Below, piece by piece: positions 26,218-34,995 of a DNA stretch of 64,000 nucleotides (positions are counted from its first letter, which is position 1; every line of letters begins with the position of its first letter). The translations under genes and the position numbers were made by a program. The notes beneath the pieces were generated by a model. It saw only the letters and a program-made list of their open reading frames with translations, searched no databases and was not told the DNA's origin. This DNA comes from Pyrodictium sp. (GTDB taxonomy: Archaea; Thermoproteota; Thermoprotei_A; Sulfolobales; Pyrodictiaceae): the NCBI GenBank assembly GCA_013540595.1, contig JABXKE010000001.1, forward strand, positions 19,810-83,809. The letters are read 5' to 3'.

Positions 26218-27261
26218 CTACCTTCCTATTTTGCTTGAGAGGCTGATGTAGGTTATAGTTGGGGGGCCTGGAGGCGTCCACGTAGGCCTCACGGGATGAC
26301 GCATGACTATGGGCCTCTTCGGCGTGCCTGGTATGGTTCCTGCTATAACCAGGTAGGTGCTCCTAACTATACCGTAATGGGGGAATCCTCCGGAAGGTGT
26401 TATTTCATAGCCGTTGTGTCCTATCGTGAGTATCCGTTTATTGTACTCCGTCCTTCTGTGGAACCCCGTCTGGCCAGGTTGCGGAACCTCACTCCACGAG
26501 AAGGATGTAGCAGGGCCGCGTGTGCCCGGACCGCTTCTGCTGCCCTTTCGATGCTTGTGCCATCTTGGAAGCTCTTTGACGCCGAACCGCTTGATTACCC
26601 CTTGGAAGCCCTTACCCCGTGTTACCGCTATTACATCTATTAGCTGTCCTGGACTGAAAACCTCTGTCACCTCAATGACGTTTCCAAGCTTCTCTGCCGC
26701 GTAGCTAAACCTCTCCTCTATGGTTTTGGCGCCGCCAATCTTTATCTCAAGAATATCGGGCTTCTTCTTTTCTAGCCCACCTACAAGTCTTGGCTGAGTT
26801 AGCGCTAGTATTCGTACATCGTAAACGCTCTGGAGCTGCTGCTCAAGGTTCTTTAAGGCTTTCTCGGTATCCTTGAACTTAAGCCTCGGGATCAACCTAT
26901 AAACGTCAACGTTGTACTTACGGACGATTTCCTCCGGGTCGAACCACGCTTCGCCAAGCGTGAAGAGGCCTCGGTTAGGGTCGTAGCCGTAGACTCGCAC
27001 TGCGGCAACAACCATGGGCGGAGCTTCTACCACAGTTACAGGCACGAATATTTCCCGTCCCTGTGTTATGGAGCCAGGAACGTCGTCTACCATGAATACA
27101 TGTGTCATGCCAGCCTTATACCCAAGGAACGCTAGCGGCAAAGGCCTTTCGCTTTCCACTTCTGGCCAGCTCTTTACCCTTGGCACGAGTCTACGTGCTC
27201 TTTTCCGTGGCCTTAACGCTAAGCTTCCACGCCGTGGTGCGTGCTTCTTCCGTGCTCCCAT
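26218..27261 (-). CDS. rpl3: Ribosomal protein uL3
   Basis: A 347-residue archaeal uL3. It has RRGSLALRPRKRARRLVPRV at the start, LGYKAGMTHV, and the conserved W-finger region HRKGSRSGPGTRG. It heads the superoperon; a minus-strand TATA-like GAGATAAAAGG lies at about 27318-27328. Confidence 0.96.
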   Translation of the reverse strand: MGARKKHAPRRGSLALRPRKRARRLVPRVKSWPEVESERPLPLAFLGYKAGMTHVFMVDDVPGSITQGREIFVPVTVVEAPPMVVAAVRVYGYDPNRGLFTLGEAWFDPEEIVRKYNVDVYRLIPRLKFKDTEKALKNLEQQLQSVYDVRILALTQPRLVGGLEKKKPDILEIKIGGAKTIEERFSYAAEKLGNVIEVTEVFSPGQLIDVIAVTRGKGFQGVIKRFGVKELPRWHKHRKGSRSGPGTRGPATSFSWSEVPQPGQTGFHRRTEYNKRILTIGHNGYEITPSGGFPHYGIVRSTYLVIAGTIPGTPKRPIVMRHPVRPTWTPPGPPTITYISLSSKIGR

Positions 27262-27384
27262 TTGACGTCACCGTTGCGTACTGCTGTGAGCCCACACGGT
27301 TCCTTCTGGTCAACCCCCTTTTATCTCTAAGCCCTGCAGGATCTTGTCCCTTATAGTCTTGTTGGCGCAACAAAGGGTAGTCTT

Positions 27385-28269
27385 CTAGGGTAAAGCGATA
27401 TTTAGCAGGGATAGTGTTGCAGCTAGTGCTTCCTCTACCCTCACTGTCAATGTGCCTTGCCACGGGACAGTGTTCAGCACGGCATACACGTAGTCCTCCA
27501 GCTTAAAGCCCTCGAGTGCAGCTAGCTCGAATAAGTCTAGGTCGGGTGCCCCAAAGAACACAGCAACCTCAGTTGCCTGCCTCTTGTTAGCTAGGTATTT
27601 GAGATCCTCGGGCGCCAGCATCTGCCCCTTTCTATCAGTAGCCAGAATTACCGTGCTTGAGCCACGCTTCCTAAACTTCATCAGAGCAGCCTTCAAACCT
27701 CCTCTAACGATGTTGATCTTGAATCCGGTATAAACGTCGGGTTTATCCACTATACGTAGTTTGGGTGGGTCGACGTCCTCTATCCTAACATGAACGACGG
27801 ATCCTCTGCGTATATGTCGACTCCCTCGCGGAAGTTGAACCTCGACCTCTTGCCCAAGGCCCGCCTCGAGAAGAGCCACGACCCCTTTAACCCTCCTAAC
27901 GAGAGCTTGTCTAGTCTCTCCAGGTTTGGGGCCGCCAACACCATGTGTTGGCAGCTGAAGAGGGGGCAGAAGCCCGGCATACGCAAGCTCAGGCATTTTT
28001 GGAAACAAAAACTTGCGCAGATACGGTGCTGTCCACATGTACCTTAGCACGGACTCTCCCAGCTGCGCGCTTCTCCATGACGAGGCCCTGTCGACGAAAA
28101 TGCTAATGGAGTCCACTCGGAAGACTGCCGCCACTCTCCCTATGATGCCCCACTTCGTGGTCTTAAGCTGAAGAGTGGGCTCGGTGGAGTCATATGAAGC
28201 TGGCAGCACCAAGTGTATCTTAACTTTTCTTGGAGGAGGTGGCCAAATCGAGTATGTCCTGGACACCAC
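27385..28269 (-). CDS. SPOUT-class RNA methyltransferase (COG2106, SPOUT1/C9orf114-like)
   Basis: The protein has the COG2106 architecture: a trefoil-knot SPOUT fold interrupted by an OB-like insert (the HIRRGSVVHVRIED region). It ends with the knot segment VAVFFGAPDLDLFELA. The family is found just upstream of uL3 in many archaea and is linked to rRNA N3-methyluridine modification. GTG 28269 is chosen because AGGTG lies 7 bases upstream; an in-frame TTG at 28314 would extend it by 15 residues. The specific target base is not known from sequence. Confidence 0.8.
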   Translation of the reverse strand: MVSRTYSIWPPPPRKVKIHLVLPASYDSTEPTLQLKTTKWGIIGRVAAVFRVDSISIFVDRASSWRSAQLGESVLRYMWTAPYLRKFLFPKMPELAYAGLLPPLQLPTHGVGGPKPGETRQALVRRVKGVVALLEAGLGQEVEVQLPRGSRHIRRGSVVHVRIEDVDPPKLRIVDKPDVYTGFKINIVRGGLKAALMKFRKRGSSTVILATDRKGQMLAPEDLKYLANKRQATEVAVFFGAPDLDLFELAALEGFKLEDYVYAVLNTVPWQGTLTVRVEEALAATLSLLNIALP

Positions 28270-28435
28270 GTTATAACACCTGAGCCCCACGTCAATGTAG
28301 CTGGCTTTTTCCAAACCGGGACGTGGCAGATTTCAGCCCGACCCCCAGCCTGGCAAATATGCAGCATGAGGTGTTTCGCCGCTCAAGCGCTTATTGTTGG
28401 AACAAGATCGTTGAAAATGTATGGTATTTGATGCG

Positions 28436-28464
28436 TCAAAAAGCGGAGATGCGGATCACCGCTT
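28436..28464 (-). terminator. Hairpin plus T-tract after the 28-codon gene
   Basis: On the minus strand AAGCGG (28464-28459) pairs with CCGCTT (28446-28441) around a 12-base loop, followed by a run of five T. The left arm contains the last two sense codons of the small gene, so the stop codon lies in the loop. Confidence 0.55.
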
Positions 28465-28542
28465 ACCCTTTGCCTTCTTTCCCTGCGCTTGCTTTGTCTC
28501 CTCCTTTGTCATAAAGAGGCTGGTCCTCTGTCTCCCACCCAT
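28456..28542 (-). CDS. 28-residue basic peptide, possible eS25-like N-terminal remnant
   Basis: An ATG at 28542 opens 28 codons ending with TGA at 28456-28458. The product begins MGGRQRTSLFMTKEE and ends KKAKGKR; 10 of 28 residues are lysine or arginine. GAGGTG sits 7 bases upstream, a TATA box (28594-28603) predicts a leader of about 30 bases, and a terminator hairpin overlaps the stop. The MGG start followed by a lysine-rich tail resembles the disordered N-terminus of eS25, but the winged-helix domain is absent and no other frame continues it. It could be a truncated eS25, a new small ribosomal or nucleic-acid-binding peptide, or a leader peptide. Confidence 0.5.
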   Translation of the reverse strand: MGGRQRTSLFMTKEETKQAQGKKAKGKR

Positions 28543-28593
28543 TGCTCTACACCTCGCAGCTTGCAGCCCGAGAGCCACTACTATAGCTGGGAG

Positions 28594-28603
28594 CCTATAT
28601 AAG
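28594..28603 (-). promoter_or_regulatory. TATA box of the 28-codon gene
   Basis: CTTATATAGG on the minus strand is a near-consensus archaeal TATA box. It predicts transcription from about 28570. Confidence 0.65.
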
Positions 28604-28647
28604 TACGGGCGGCCCCTACCACTAGCCTGGCGCTGCTGGTGGTTCTG

Positions 28648-28713
28648 TAGCGTGTGATGTGTTTGCCGAGTGCTGAACCTCTGAAGTGATGAGCACTACC
28701 TTCTGCTGAGCTA
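28648..28713 (+). ncRNA. C/D box sRNA candidate
   Basis: Box C GTGATGT (28654-28660), guide, box D' CTGA (28673-28676), box C' GTGATGA (28686-28692), a 13-base guide and box D CTGA (28706-28709) occur in the right order and spacing. TAGC (28648-28651) and GCTA (28710-28713) form the terminal stem. The D' guide would pair with CACTCGGCAAA, which resembles a conserved 23S rRNA segment. This would direct 2'-O-methylation by fibrillarin, Nop5 and L7Ae. Confidence 0.65.
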
Positions 28714-28924
28714 GTGCTTGCCCATGAAAGCTACCTTTGACTTTTCCTTCCCTCCTATTTCTCGTGTTAGACTTCGTGTGGGCAAATCCAAAAGTTAAGC
28801 TGCTGAACATCGCTTTGGCTTTTCCAGCCCGTCAGCCGGGTTCACATCTTCATTCTGCAGTCGGCGTTTGCACCCAACATCATCCGGGCCTCATGCCTAA
28901 CGATAAACGTATGGCGCAATAAGG

Positions 28925-29602
28925 TTGCTGCAGTGCGTTTCAGAAGGAGCTTGTTTATTAAACACTATATCTGGATCCTCAGCTAGCTCTAGGGATGAAA
29001 CTGCCTTGAAAGCCGAATTTGGCGGGAGATTTAGCTGCCTTCACTGCTTGCACTGCTGCTACTTCAAGGCCGATGTGGAGGCTCCAACGCTGTTTCCGTG
29101 GGAGAAAAGGAGGATTGAAGAGACGTTGAAAAAAGGCGCCATGACAAGCCACAAGTTTGAGCCTATCCTAATATATGGTAGTGAAGATGGTGTATGCGTA
29201 GTTGTTCTGTATAGGTGGCTCATCAAAGGCTTCTGCCCCTTCTTTAACTTACGTGAAAAAGTGTGCACGATCCATGACGACAAGCCTCTGGCCTGTAGAA
29301 TGTATCCGTTGCTGCTGGATATAACAGGCCACAAGCTGTCTATATCGCTTTCCTGTGACTGGATTAGAGCAAAGAAAGATGTAATTAGGACAAGCTTTAA
29401 CAACATAAACAAGATAAAAGAAGTTTTTCCCACCGAGTTTCAGGCCGCGCTTGAGGTACTTTCATATATTGAGAATGTCAAGAGGTTTATTAAAGGAGCT
29501 GGATTGATCCAAAAATCATCCATGGCTGGATGCCGTAGGGTTTACGACATAGATGAGTACATGGAGAGGTTTGATGGAATATGGAAAGAAGAAAACGGTT
29601 AG
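28925..29602 (+). CDS. YkgJ-family cysteine-cluster protein (CxxCxxCC)
   Basis: A 225-residue protein with FSCLHCLHCC (C38, C41, C44, C45) and later CTIHDDKPLACRMYPL, the two parts of the PF03692 Fe-S or zinc cluster domain. The biochemical role of the family is not established. A TTG at 28925 is the only good start before the cluster, and its ribosome binding site is weak. Its end overlaps the next gene by 22 bases. The local GC content is lower than in the ribosomal region. Confidence 0.75.
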   Translation: MLQCVSEGACLLNTISGSSASSRDETALKAEFGGRFSCLHCLHCCYFKADVEAPTLFPWEKRRIEETLKKGAMTSHKFEPILIYGSEDGVCVVVLYRWLIKGFCPFFNLREKVCTIHDDKPLACRMYPLLLDITGHKLSISLSCDWIRAKKDVIRTSFNNINKIKEVFPTEFQAALEVLSYIENVKRFIKGAGLIQKSSMAGCRRVYDIDEYMERFDGIWKEENG

Positions 29603-29850
29603 TTCGTGTGTTTTTCAACACTTTTTATGAGGACGTGGCAAAATCTATTATAAAAGATCTTGGAAGGCTTGGGGAAGTCAAGTTCACAAACTCTAAAGTT
29701 GTCCCCGAGCTGTATTACGTTGAAATAAGCGTGGGTCAGGGAAATAATGAAGATGTTGAAGCCGTAGCTTCCGAGGCTAGGAAAGTTCTTGAGAAGCATG
29801 CAGCCGATGGCAAGGCATTTGGATTTAAGGTGTATACGGTGGTGACGTAG
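29581..29850 (+). CDS. Small alpha/beta protein, unknown
   Basis: An 89-residue protein. The pattern strand-helix-strand-strand-helix-strand (LVRVFFNTF, a helix, VKFTNSKV, LYYVEISV, a helix, FGFKVYTVV) suggests a ferredoxin-like fold. It starts inside the YkgJ-like gene (22-base overlap), so it is probably cotranslated and functionally linked. I do not recognise the family. Confidence 0.6.
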   Translation: MERRKRLVRVFFNTFYEDVAKSIIKDLGRLGEVKFTNSKVVPELYYVEISVGQGNNEDVEAVASEARKVLEKHAADGKAFGFKVYTVVT

Positions 29851-29875
29851 CCTTCTATACCGTTATGAAGAATCA

Positions 29876-29921
29876 ATGAAGAGTGTCCGATAGGCTGACA
29901 CTGTGATGACGGATCAACCGA
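29876..29921 (+). ncRNA. C/D box sRNA candidate (weaker)
   Basis: Box C-like ATGAAGA (29876-29882), a 12-base guide, D' CTGA (29895-29898), a 4-base spacer and a perfect C' GTGATGA (29903-29909) are present. The final box D would be CCGA (29918-29921), a poor match, and no terminal stem is evident. Confidence 0.4.
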
Positions 29922-30068
29922 CGGAGGCATTGTATGTCTCGCTGTTTGGCGGGGCCACATTCAGTATTTGTGTATTTGTCGACTAGCCGTTTACATGGTG
30001 CTCACATGAAAGAAGCTGCTCGATTTGTAGTTAGAAAGCCAGATTGTACGCCTTTAGATAGCGCACTC

Positions 30069-30542
30069 CTAGTTGTCCTCTTGGCATGCTTTGACCATCA
30101 TGTGGCGTAGTTTTTCAGTAATTTTTTTAGCTATTTTGTATACCTTTTGACTAAAACATACATCTATACTTTTGCCGTCTTTTAGCAGGATTCTCAAGAT
30201 ACTGGGAGACAGCCTGGACTCGGGACTGCATGTGTTAGTAACAGGCTTTCCGCAAACCCCAATCTTATCTATTCTGTGCAGTACGACGGCCTTTATGCTG
30301 CACAAGGGCAATACGATATCCATAGGCGACCTTTCCTTGTGGGATCTCCTCTTCAGCTTCGTTATTTTGTATAGGTAGAGGTCTACTCTCTTTTGTAGCC
30401 CCGATCTTGGCCTGAACCTCTCCCAATGCTCGCCTATATAGGATAACACAAGTGCATTCTCTGTTAGGATCATGTCATAATGAATTACGTCAGGCCCTTT
30501 TCTAATCCAGACACTGTAAAGGATATCCTCGTTATTCTCCAT
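30069..30542 (-). CDS. Hypothetical protein, possible PH-like fold
   Basis: A 157-residue protein with beta-rich segments (MILTENALVLSYIGEHW, VLPLCSIKAVVL, LRILLKDGKSIDVCF) and a C-terminal amphipathic helix. Strands followed by one helix recall PH-like or GRAM-like domains, but this is only a pattern. It has no recognised motif. Its promoter would lie in the 182-base gap shared with the divergent MoxR gene. Confidence 0.55.
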   Translation of the reverse strand: MENNEDILYSVWIRKGPDVIHYDMILTENALVLSYIGEHWERFRPRSGLQKRVDLYLYKITKLKRRSHKERSPMDIVLPLCSIKAVVLHRIDKIGVCGKPVTNTCSPESRLSPSILRILLKDGKSIDVCFSQKVYKIAKKITEKLRHMMVKACQEDN

Positions 30543-30702
30543 ATTCTGTTGTCGCCTCCTACACCATTTGTTTAGTTGTAGATTGGGGATCTATTGAAAC
30601 TTATTAAGGTCAAAGTGCAACACATCGTAGTGCTGTTATAGTGGTGAGTGGTTAGTTTAGAATGCTTAGGGCTCGAAATAGAGAGTATCTTGTATACTAG
30701 TC

Positions 30703-30713
30703 TGTATAAAAGG
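30703..30713 (+). promoter_or_regulatory. TATA box of the moxR-VWA operon
   Basis: TGTATAAAAGG is a strong TATA element. It predicts transcription from about 30733, which lies after the GTG at 30725 and favours the ATG at 30758. Confidence 0.6.
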
Positions 30714-30757
30714 TGTAGCTTACAGTGCTCGACCAGGTAGGCGATATTCTGCGTTCT

Positions 30758-31726
30758 ATGGAAGGGGGTCTAGTCGAGGGGTCTACGAGAGAGAGGTCCG
30801 GCGACAGCATAGAGTATCTTAAGAAGAGGGTTCTGGAAACCTACCAGCACATAATTAAAGAGAGCGCTAAGCCTATACGTGATCCCCAGAAGATTGTAGA
30901 GGCTCTAAGGCAGAGATACAAGCTTATAGTTGATGAGAGGAAAGTCTACCTAACTGTTGCGGCATTCCTCTCGGGCAGGCCGGTGCTATTTGAGGGTCCA
31001 CCAGGCACAGGTAAGACCGAGATTGGAGAGGCTATACTCAGCCTCTGGGCTGGCAGGCCAGCGTTTGTTATAACGTGTAGCGAGAACTACGATGAATATA
31101 GAGTTATTGGTGACTTCCACCCTTTGATGGCTATGAGATACGGGTTTAATGAAAAAAGCTTCATTCCTCGTCCTCTTCTGGCGGCGGTAATCCTCGACAC
31201 GGGAGTTCTAATAGATGAGATAAGGAGAAGTAGCGAAGAGTTCCAGAACCTGTTGTTGGACATTATTGATAAAAGGCGCATAATAGTTCCGGAGCTGAAG
31301 ACCATAGTGAGGGCACAGGGTGAGGGTTTCCAGGTAATATTCACCAGCAACCCCGACGACTTTGGCCAAGGAGAGCTAAGCGATGCTTTTATGAGACGTG
31401 TTGTACGCATAACTTTCGACTACCCTCCACCGGAGCTTGAATTTGAAATAGTTAAGCTGCGTTTTGACATCAACGTTAAGCTAGATCCGGCGCTAGTGAA
31501 GAAAATGATAGAGGTCGTCAACATCGTGAGGAAAACGTCTGAATATAAGCCTGGACCAGCTGACACAGTTTTATGGGCACGTCTGGCAGGGAGGCTTGCT
31601 AAGCTTCGAGGGAGGGACTCAGTTGCCGTCAGGGATATTATTGATGCTGCAGTTGTTGTGCTGTATAAGAGGGTTGGTGAGGAGGAAGTAGTGGATGAGG
31701 CGCTAAAGGAGGCTTTTGCTGAATGA
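30758..31726 (+). CDS. MoxR-family AAA+ ATPase
   Basis: An AAA+ protein with Walker A GPPGTGKT, Walker B VLIDEI, sensor FTSNP and an arginine-finger region FMRRVV, all in MoxR order. MoxR ATPases act as chaperones that load metals or assemble complexes together with a VWA-domain partner. The partner gene starts 4 bases inside this gene's end (ATGA overlap). The start is uncertain: ATG 30758 fits the promoter, and GTG 30725 would add eleven residues. Confidence 0.88.
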   Translation: MEGGLVEGSTRERSGDSIEYLKKRVLETYQHIIKESAKPIRDPQKIVEALRQRYKLIVDERKVYLTVAAFLSGRPVLFEGPPGTGKTEIGEAILSLWAGRPAFVITCSENYDEYRVIGDFHPLMAMRYGFNEKSFIPRPLLAAVILDTGVLIDEIRRSSEEFQNLLLDIIDKRRIIVPELKTIVRAQGEGFQVIFTSNPDDFGQGELSDAFMRRVVRITFDYPPPELEFEIVKLRFDINVKLDPALVKKMIEVVNIVRKTSEYKPGPADTVLWARLAGRLAKLRGRDSVAVRDIIDAAVVVLYKRVGEEEVVDEALKEAFAE

Positions 31727-33744
31727 ACCGGGCCTTTGATCCCAATTACTACCTAGAGGCGGCGCTTGAGGCAGCTAGAAGGCTGCGCAGGCAGGGTCTA
31801 AGGACTTCAACGCACGATGTCATCACAGTTCTCGAGCTGTTGGAGAACTACATGGCTATGAAGGGCTCTGAGCTTACAGAAGATGAAGCGCTGTACATAT
31901 TCTCCTCGGTGTTTGCAAAGACACGAGAGCAGGAGGGGCTTGTCACTAAAGTAGTATCATCTATCCTTCGGGGAGAGGACGCCCTTAAGGGGCTCTACGA
32001 GGAGCTTGTACGTGTCGTAGAACACGATTTGAGAGTTCTTGGCCTCTCCTATGGGCAGCGCGTGTCTGACAAGCTCTTACGCGTGTGTGCAAGCTCCTCT
32101 GAAAAGTGCTTGCGCATTTTCAGGCTAGGCGTGCTCGGCCTCCTTAGGAGAAAGGGAGACAGGTTCTATGTGGTCGACAGGCGCAATGCCGAGGCAGCTT
32201 TAAGGAGGCTAAGCAGCTTAGCTGCCAACCTACTCGAGGCAGTTTCCATATCTGCAGCTAAGGCTCCGTGGTGGCTGCTGCGCCTGCTAGCTCATCTCGA
32301 TCCCGAAGCCCTTGCAAGAGCAATCGATCTAACTAGGCTAAGTGCCGAGCAGCTGCTAGAGCTCTATTCCTCTGCATCGAACTTCAGAACAAAACGCTAT
32401 GTTGCCAAGGCGCTTTATGATAAGATAGTCCGCGGCGAGCATATGGGTCGTGCTGAGGATGTGTACAGAGTTATTGAGAGCGAGGGTTTGTTAACGAGGG
32501 AGGTAGCTGAACACCTCATTAGGCTGGAGTCCTCAGTAGCGGGACGCATGGCTAGAAATCGCGGCGTGGAATTTGCAATAGAGGTATCTTTAAAGGCATT
32601 TAAAAAAGGTTTGATAAATTCCAAACAATTTGAAAAGGCCATCGCAGATATTGGACTTCCGTACAAGGCTGCTAAATCGATTCGGTACCTTGCTGTTGAC
32701 GATTCAAGCATTGACCTTCTGGTACAAGAGATCGCCAATCTTAAAAGAGGTGATAAGATTGTCAAGGCCTTATCAAAGCTATACGAGGCTAGAAGGGCTA
32801 TTGATAGGGCTCTTTCTGAGCCGGATCCCGGCTCTATTGATTTGGCTTACTATGAGCTTAGCGCATTGAATGAGATAATTAATAGCATGAAAGGGAAGGA
32901 AACCGGTTCACTGGTACTTTACGAGCGTATACGTGCTGAGGCTGCAAGGCTCCGCGCAGCTCTCTCGGTGTACGGTGAAGGAGAGGTAGCCTCCAGCTTT
33001 AGAGCAAGCCTAAAAGGCATGGCTGATTCACTTCGTGTTGAAGCTCGTCTGCCCGTCAACAGCGTGCCGCTTCGCGGCAGCTCGTTGAGAAGGCTACTCC
33101 TAATGTGGAGCCTAGGCCGAAGAATGGGCAAGAGCATATCGTCTCATACTGCTGGGAAACGTGCGGGTGTTCCGCAAGGTAGACCGGATCTTCGCCGGAC
33201 GATAATGAAGCTGCTGAGATTCGCAGAGAACCCAGTTGTTAGGAGGAAACGTGTTGGTCCTGAGAATATAGTTTTGGTGTTGGATAAGAGCGCAAGTATG
33301 TCAAAGTACTCTACGATGGTGCTTGCTATAGCTGCTGGCTTTGCACGCTTCATTAGAAGGTTGGTGATCTTTGATCACGAAGCTTACGTATACGATGTTC
33401 GTGGCAGGCTGAGTTCGAGAGACGCGTTGAACCTCCTTAAACAACTTTATGCAACGCCTTTTACAGGCTGGACGGACATTGTGAATGCCGTCAATCTGGC
33501 TACACGTGGTCTGAGCCCAAGAAAGGTGGTTATAGTAAGCGACCTTAAGCAAACCGTTAAGGCTCCAATTGAGGTGGGAGATGCCATATGCCAGCTCTCA
33601 TCGTTAGGGTGGCGTGTCCATATCATGGTTCCTAAACGTGAGTACAGCGCTGATGTTCTGAAATCCCTTAGGATTTGTGCTAAGGTTCATACTGTGGAAG
33701 GGCTTCGCGATATTAAGAGGAGCTTGATTAAGATTATCGGCTAG
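31723..33744 (+). CDS. VWA-domain protein, MoxR partner (CoxE/ViaA-like)
   Basis: A 673-residue protein. A long helical N-terminal region (about 1-480) precedes a C-terminal von Willebrand A domain with an intact MIDAS: DKSAS near residue 521, the threonine in FTGWTD, and VSDLK. The tandem with a MoxR ATPase is a common two-gene module in which the VWA protein recognises the client. The client is unknown. The gene ends 11 bases inside the convergent methyltransferase gene. Confidence 0.85.
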   Translation: MNRAFDPNYYLEAALEAARRLRRQGLRTSTHDVITVLELLENYMAMKGSELTEDEALYIFSSVFAKTREQEGLVTKVVSSILRGEDALKGLYEELVRVVEHDLRVLGLSYGQRVSDKLLRVCASSSEKCLRIFRLGVLGLLRRKGDRFYVVDRRNAEAALRRLSSLAANLLEAVSISAAKAPWWLLRLLAHLDPEALARAIDLTRLSAEQLLELYSSASNFRTKRYVAKALYDKIVRGEHMGRAEDVYRVIESEGLLTREVAEHLIRLESSVAGRMARNRGVEFAIEVSLKAFKKGLINSKQFEKAIADIGLPYKAAKSIRYLAVDDSSIDLLVQEIANLKRGDKIVKALSKLYEARRAIDRALSEPDPGSIDLAYYELSALNEIINSMKGKETGSLVLYERIRAEAARLRAALSVYGEGEVASSFRASLKGMADSLRVEARLPVNSVPLRGSSLRRLLLMWSLGRRMGKSISSHTAGKRAGVPQGRPDLRRTIMKLLRFAENPVVRRKRVGPENIVLVLDKSASMSKYSTMVLAIAAGFARFIRRLVIFDHEAYVYDVRGRLSSRDALNLLKQLYATPFTGWTDIVNAVNLATRGLSPRKVVIVSDLKQTVKAPIEVGDAICQLSSLGWRVHIMVPKREYSADVLKSLRICAKVHTVEGLRDIKRSLIKIIG

Positions 33745-34297
33745 CCTCATTGTCATCTGTTGCGATGTTCCTTAAGATTATTATGTCTTTATCCGTTGAC
33801 GCAATGACCTTCCCTATTCTGCTTATTGAGAGCTTGTTACGTAGCGCCTTATGTAATCTTGTTATGATTGCGTGGGATTTTGTTATCCGGTCCACCTCAG
33901 ATATTGTCTGTCTTTCTGACTCCACCAGGTCTATAACAGTGAACATCACTGTATAGTCGGCAGCGCGTTCACGCAAGGGCATGAACTCAACATCGGATTC
34001 AATGACCTCGGTCATGTATTTCAAAGCAAGCCTGGATAGCCTCAGCGTTGCATGTCTTAGCATCCCCTCAGAAATGTCTAGACAGATCACGTAAGATACG
34101 TTCTTAAGTGCATGAGCCTCTGCTAGAAATTCCTCGAACAGCCCCGTTCCGCACCCTGCATCAACTATTATGCCTTCAAGTTTGATGTGGCTTAGAGCTG
34201 CACGGTACTTCTCAAGCTGCTCCTCTCTATACAGTTCGTCATAGGAGCTACTTGTTATGTTATACTTTTTTCTAATCTCCTTCTTCTTGGAGGGCAT
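33734..34297 (-). CDS. Class I SAM-dependent methyltransferase
   Basis: The SAM-binding motif IVDAGCGTGLFEEF and a downstream CLDISEGML acidic loop identify a UbiE/type-11-like methyltransferase. The C-terminal part is short and the substrate cannot be predicted. ATG 34297 gives the expected start MPSKKKEIRKKYN; a longer frame reaches 34366 but its extra residues look untranslated. It overlaps the VWA gene tail to tail by 11 bases. Confidence 0.78.
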   Translation of the reverse strand: MPSKKKEIRKKYNITSSSYDELYREEQLEKYRAALSHIKLEGIIVDAGCGTGLFEEFLAEAHALKNVSYVICLDISEGMLRHATLRLSRLALKYMTEVIESDVEFMPLRERAADYTVMFTVIDLVESERQTISEVDRITKSHAIITRLHKALRNKLSISRIGKVIASTDKDIIILRNIATDDNEASR

Positions 34298-34425
34298 GAG
34301 CCCATCAGCGCCTCGCGAAGAGTGAAGGCAGCCTAGAGAGTGGAGTGGAAACGTGGGATAGGCCATCTGTTATGGCTGCAAACCGGTGAGGAAATAGGAG
34401 GGCGGTGCTAGTGAAACGAGCCTAC

Positions 34426-34899
34426 TTACTTTAGAGCAACGTGGAGGCTGCTTCTCGTAGCCTTTAGCCCCGGCTCTCCGTGCTTTACCTGCTTACAGGT
34501 TGGGCTGAATTCTCCTAGGTAGTGTCCAATCATTTCTGGGGTAATGCGGACCGGTATGAACTCCTTCCCGTTGTAAACGGCTATCGTCATTCCAACCATC
34601 TCTGGTAGTATAACCATGTCCCTAACATGGGTTTTCACGACGACTTTTTTGCCCTGGAGTATCTTCTTGCGTGCAGACCTTATCTTCCACAGGAGCCTTC
34701 TCTGGGCGTTGGTAAGGCCGCGCATTAGGCTTCTTCTCTGACGCGCTGGCAGGAGCTTCACGAAGGCGTCCATGGGCATAGATAGAAGCTCCTCTAGCGT
34801 GTAGCCACGGTATCTAAACTTCTTCCATTCAGGTGGCAGAGTCTCTAGCCATCTCTTCATTTCGTCGTCAAGTGTCACCCTTCTTTGACTCGCCTGCAT
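34426..34899 (-). CDS. rps19: Ribosomal protein uS19 (relocated)
   Basis: A 157-residue archaeal uS19 with [20 protein letters not shown] and the C-terminal [28 protein letters not shown] precedes the ATG, and a minus-strand TATA TTTTAAAAAG lies near 34936-34945, so it has its own promoter. In most archaea it lies between uL2 and uL22; here it is about 10 kb from uL22 but still next to uL2. Confidence 0.96.
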   Translation of the reverse strand: MQASQRRVTLDDEMKRWLETLPPEWKKFRYRGYTLEELLSMPMDAFVKLLPARQRRSLMRGLTNAQRRLLWKIRSARKKILQGKKVVVKTHVRDMVILPEMVGMTIAVYNGKEFIPVRITPEMIGHYLGEFSPTCKQVKHGEPGLKATRSSLHVALK

Positions 34900-34995
34900 A
34901 TGCTCCTACCCCTGCAGCAGGTAACTTGAGGAGCTTTTTAAAAGATTGACCCCAGGGGCTCTTTACCATGCGAAGGCTGCTCTTAGGTTTAAGAG

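Larger units (their letters stand above)
28315..28924. other. 610 bases without a conventional gene
   Basis: This stretch holds the 28-codon gene with its promoter and terminator (28436-28603) and a C/D box sRNA candidate (28648-28713). From 28714 to 28924 I see no further feature apart from the start region of the YkgJ-like gene. Confidence 0.6.
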
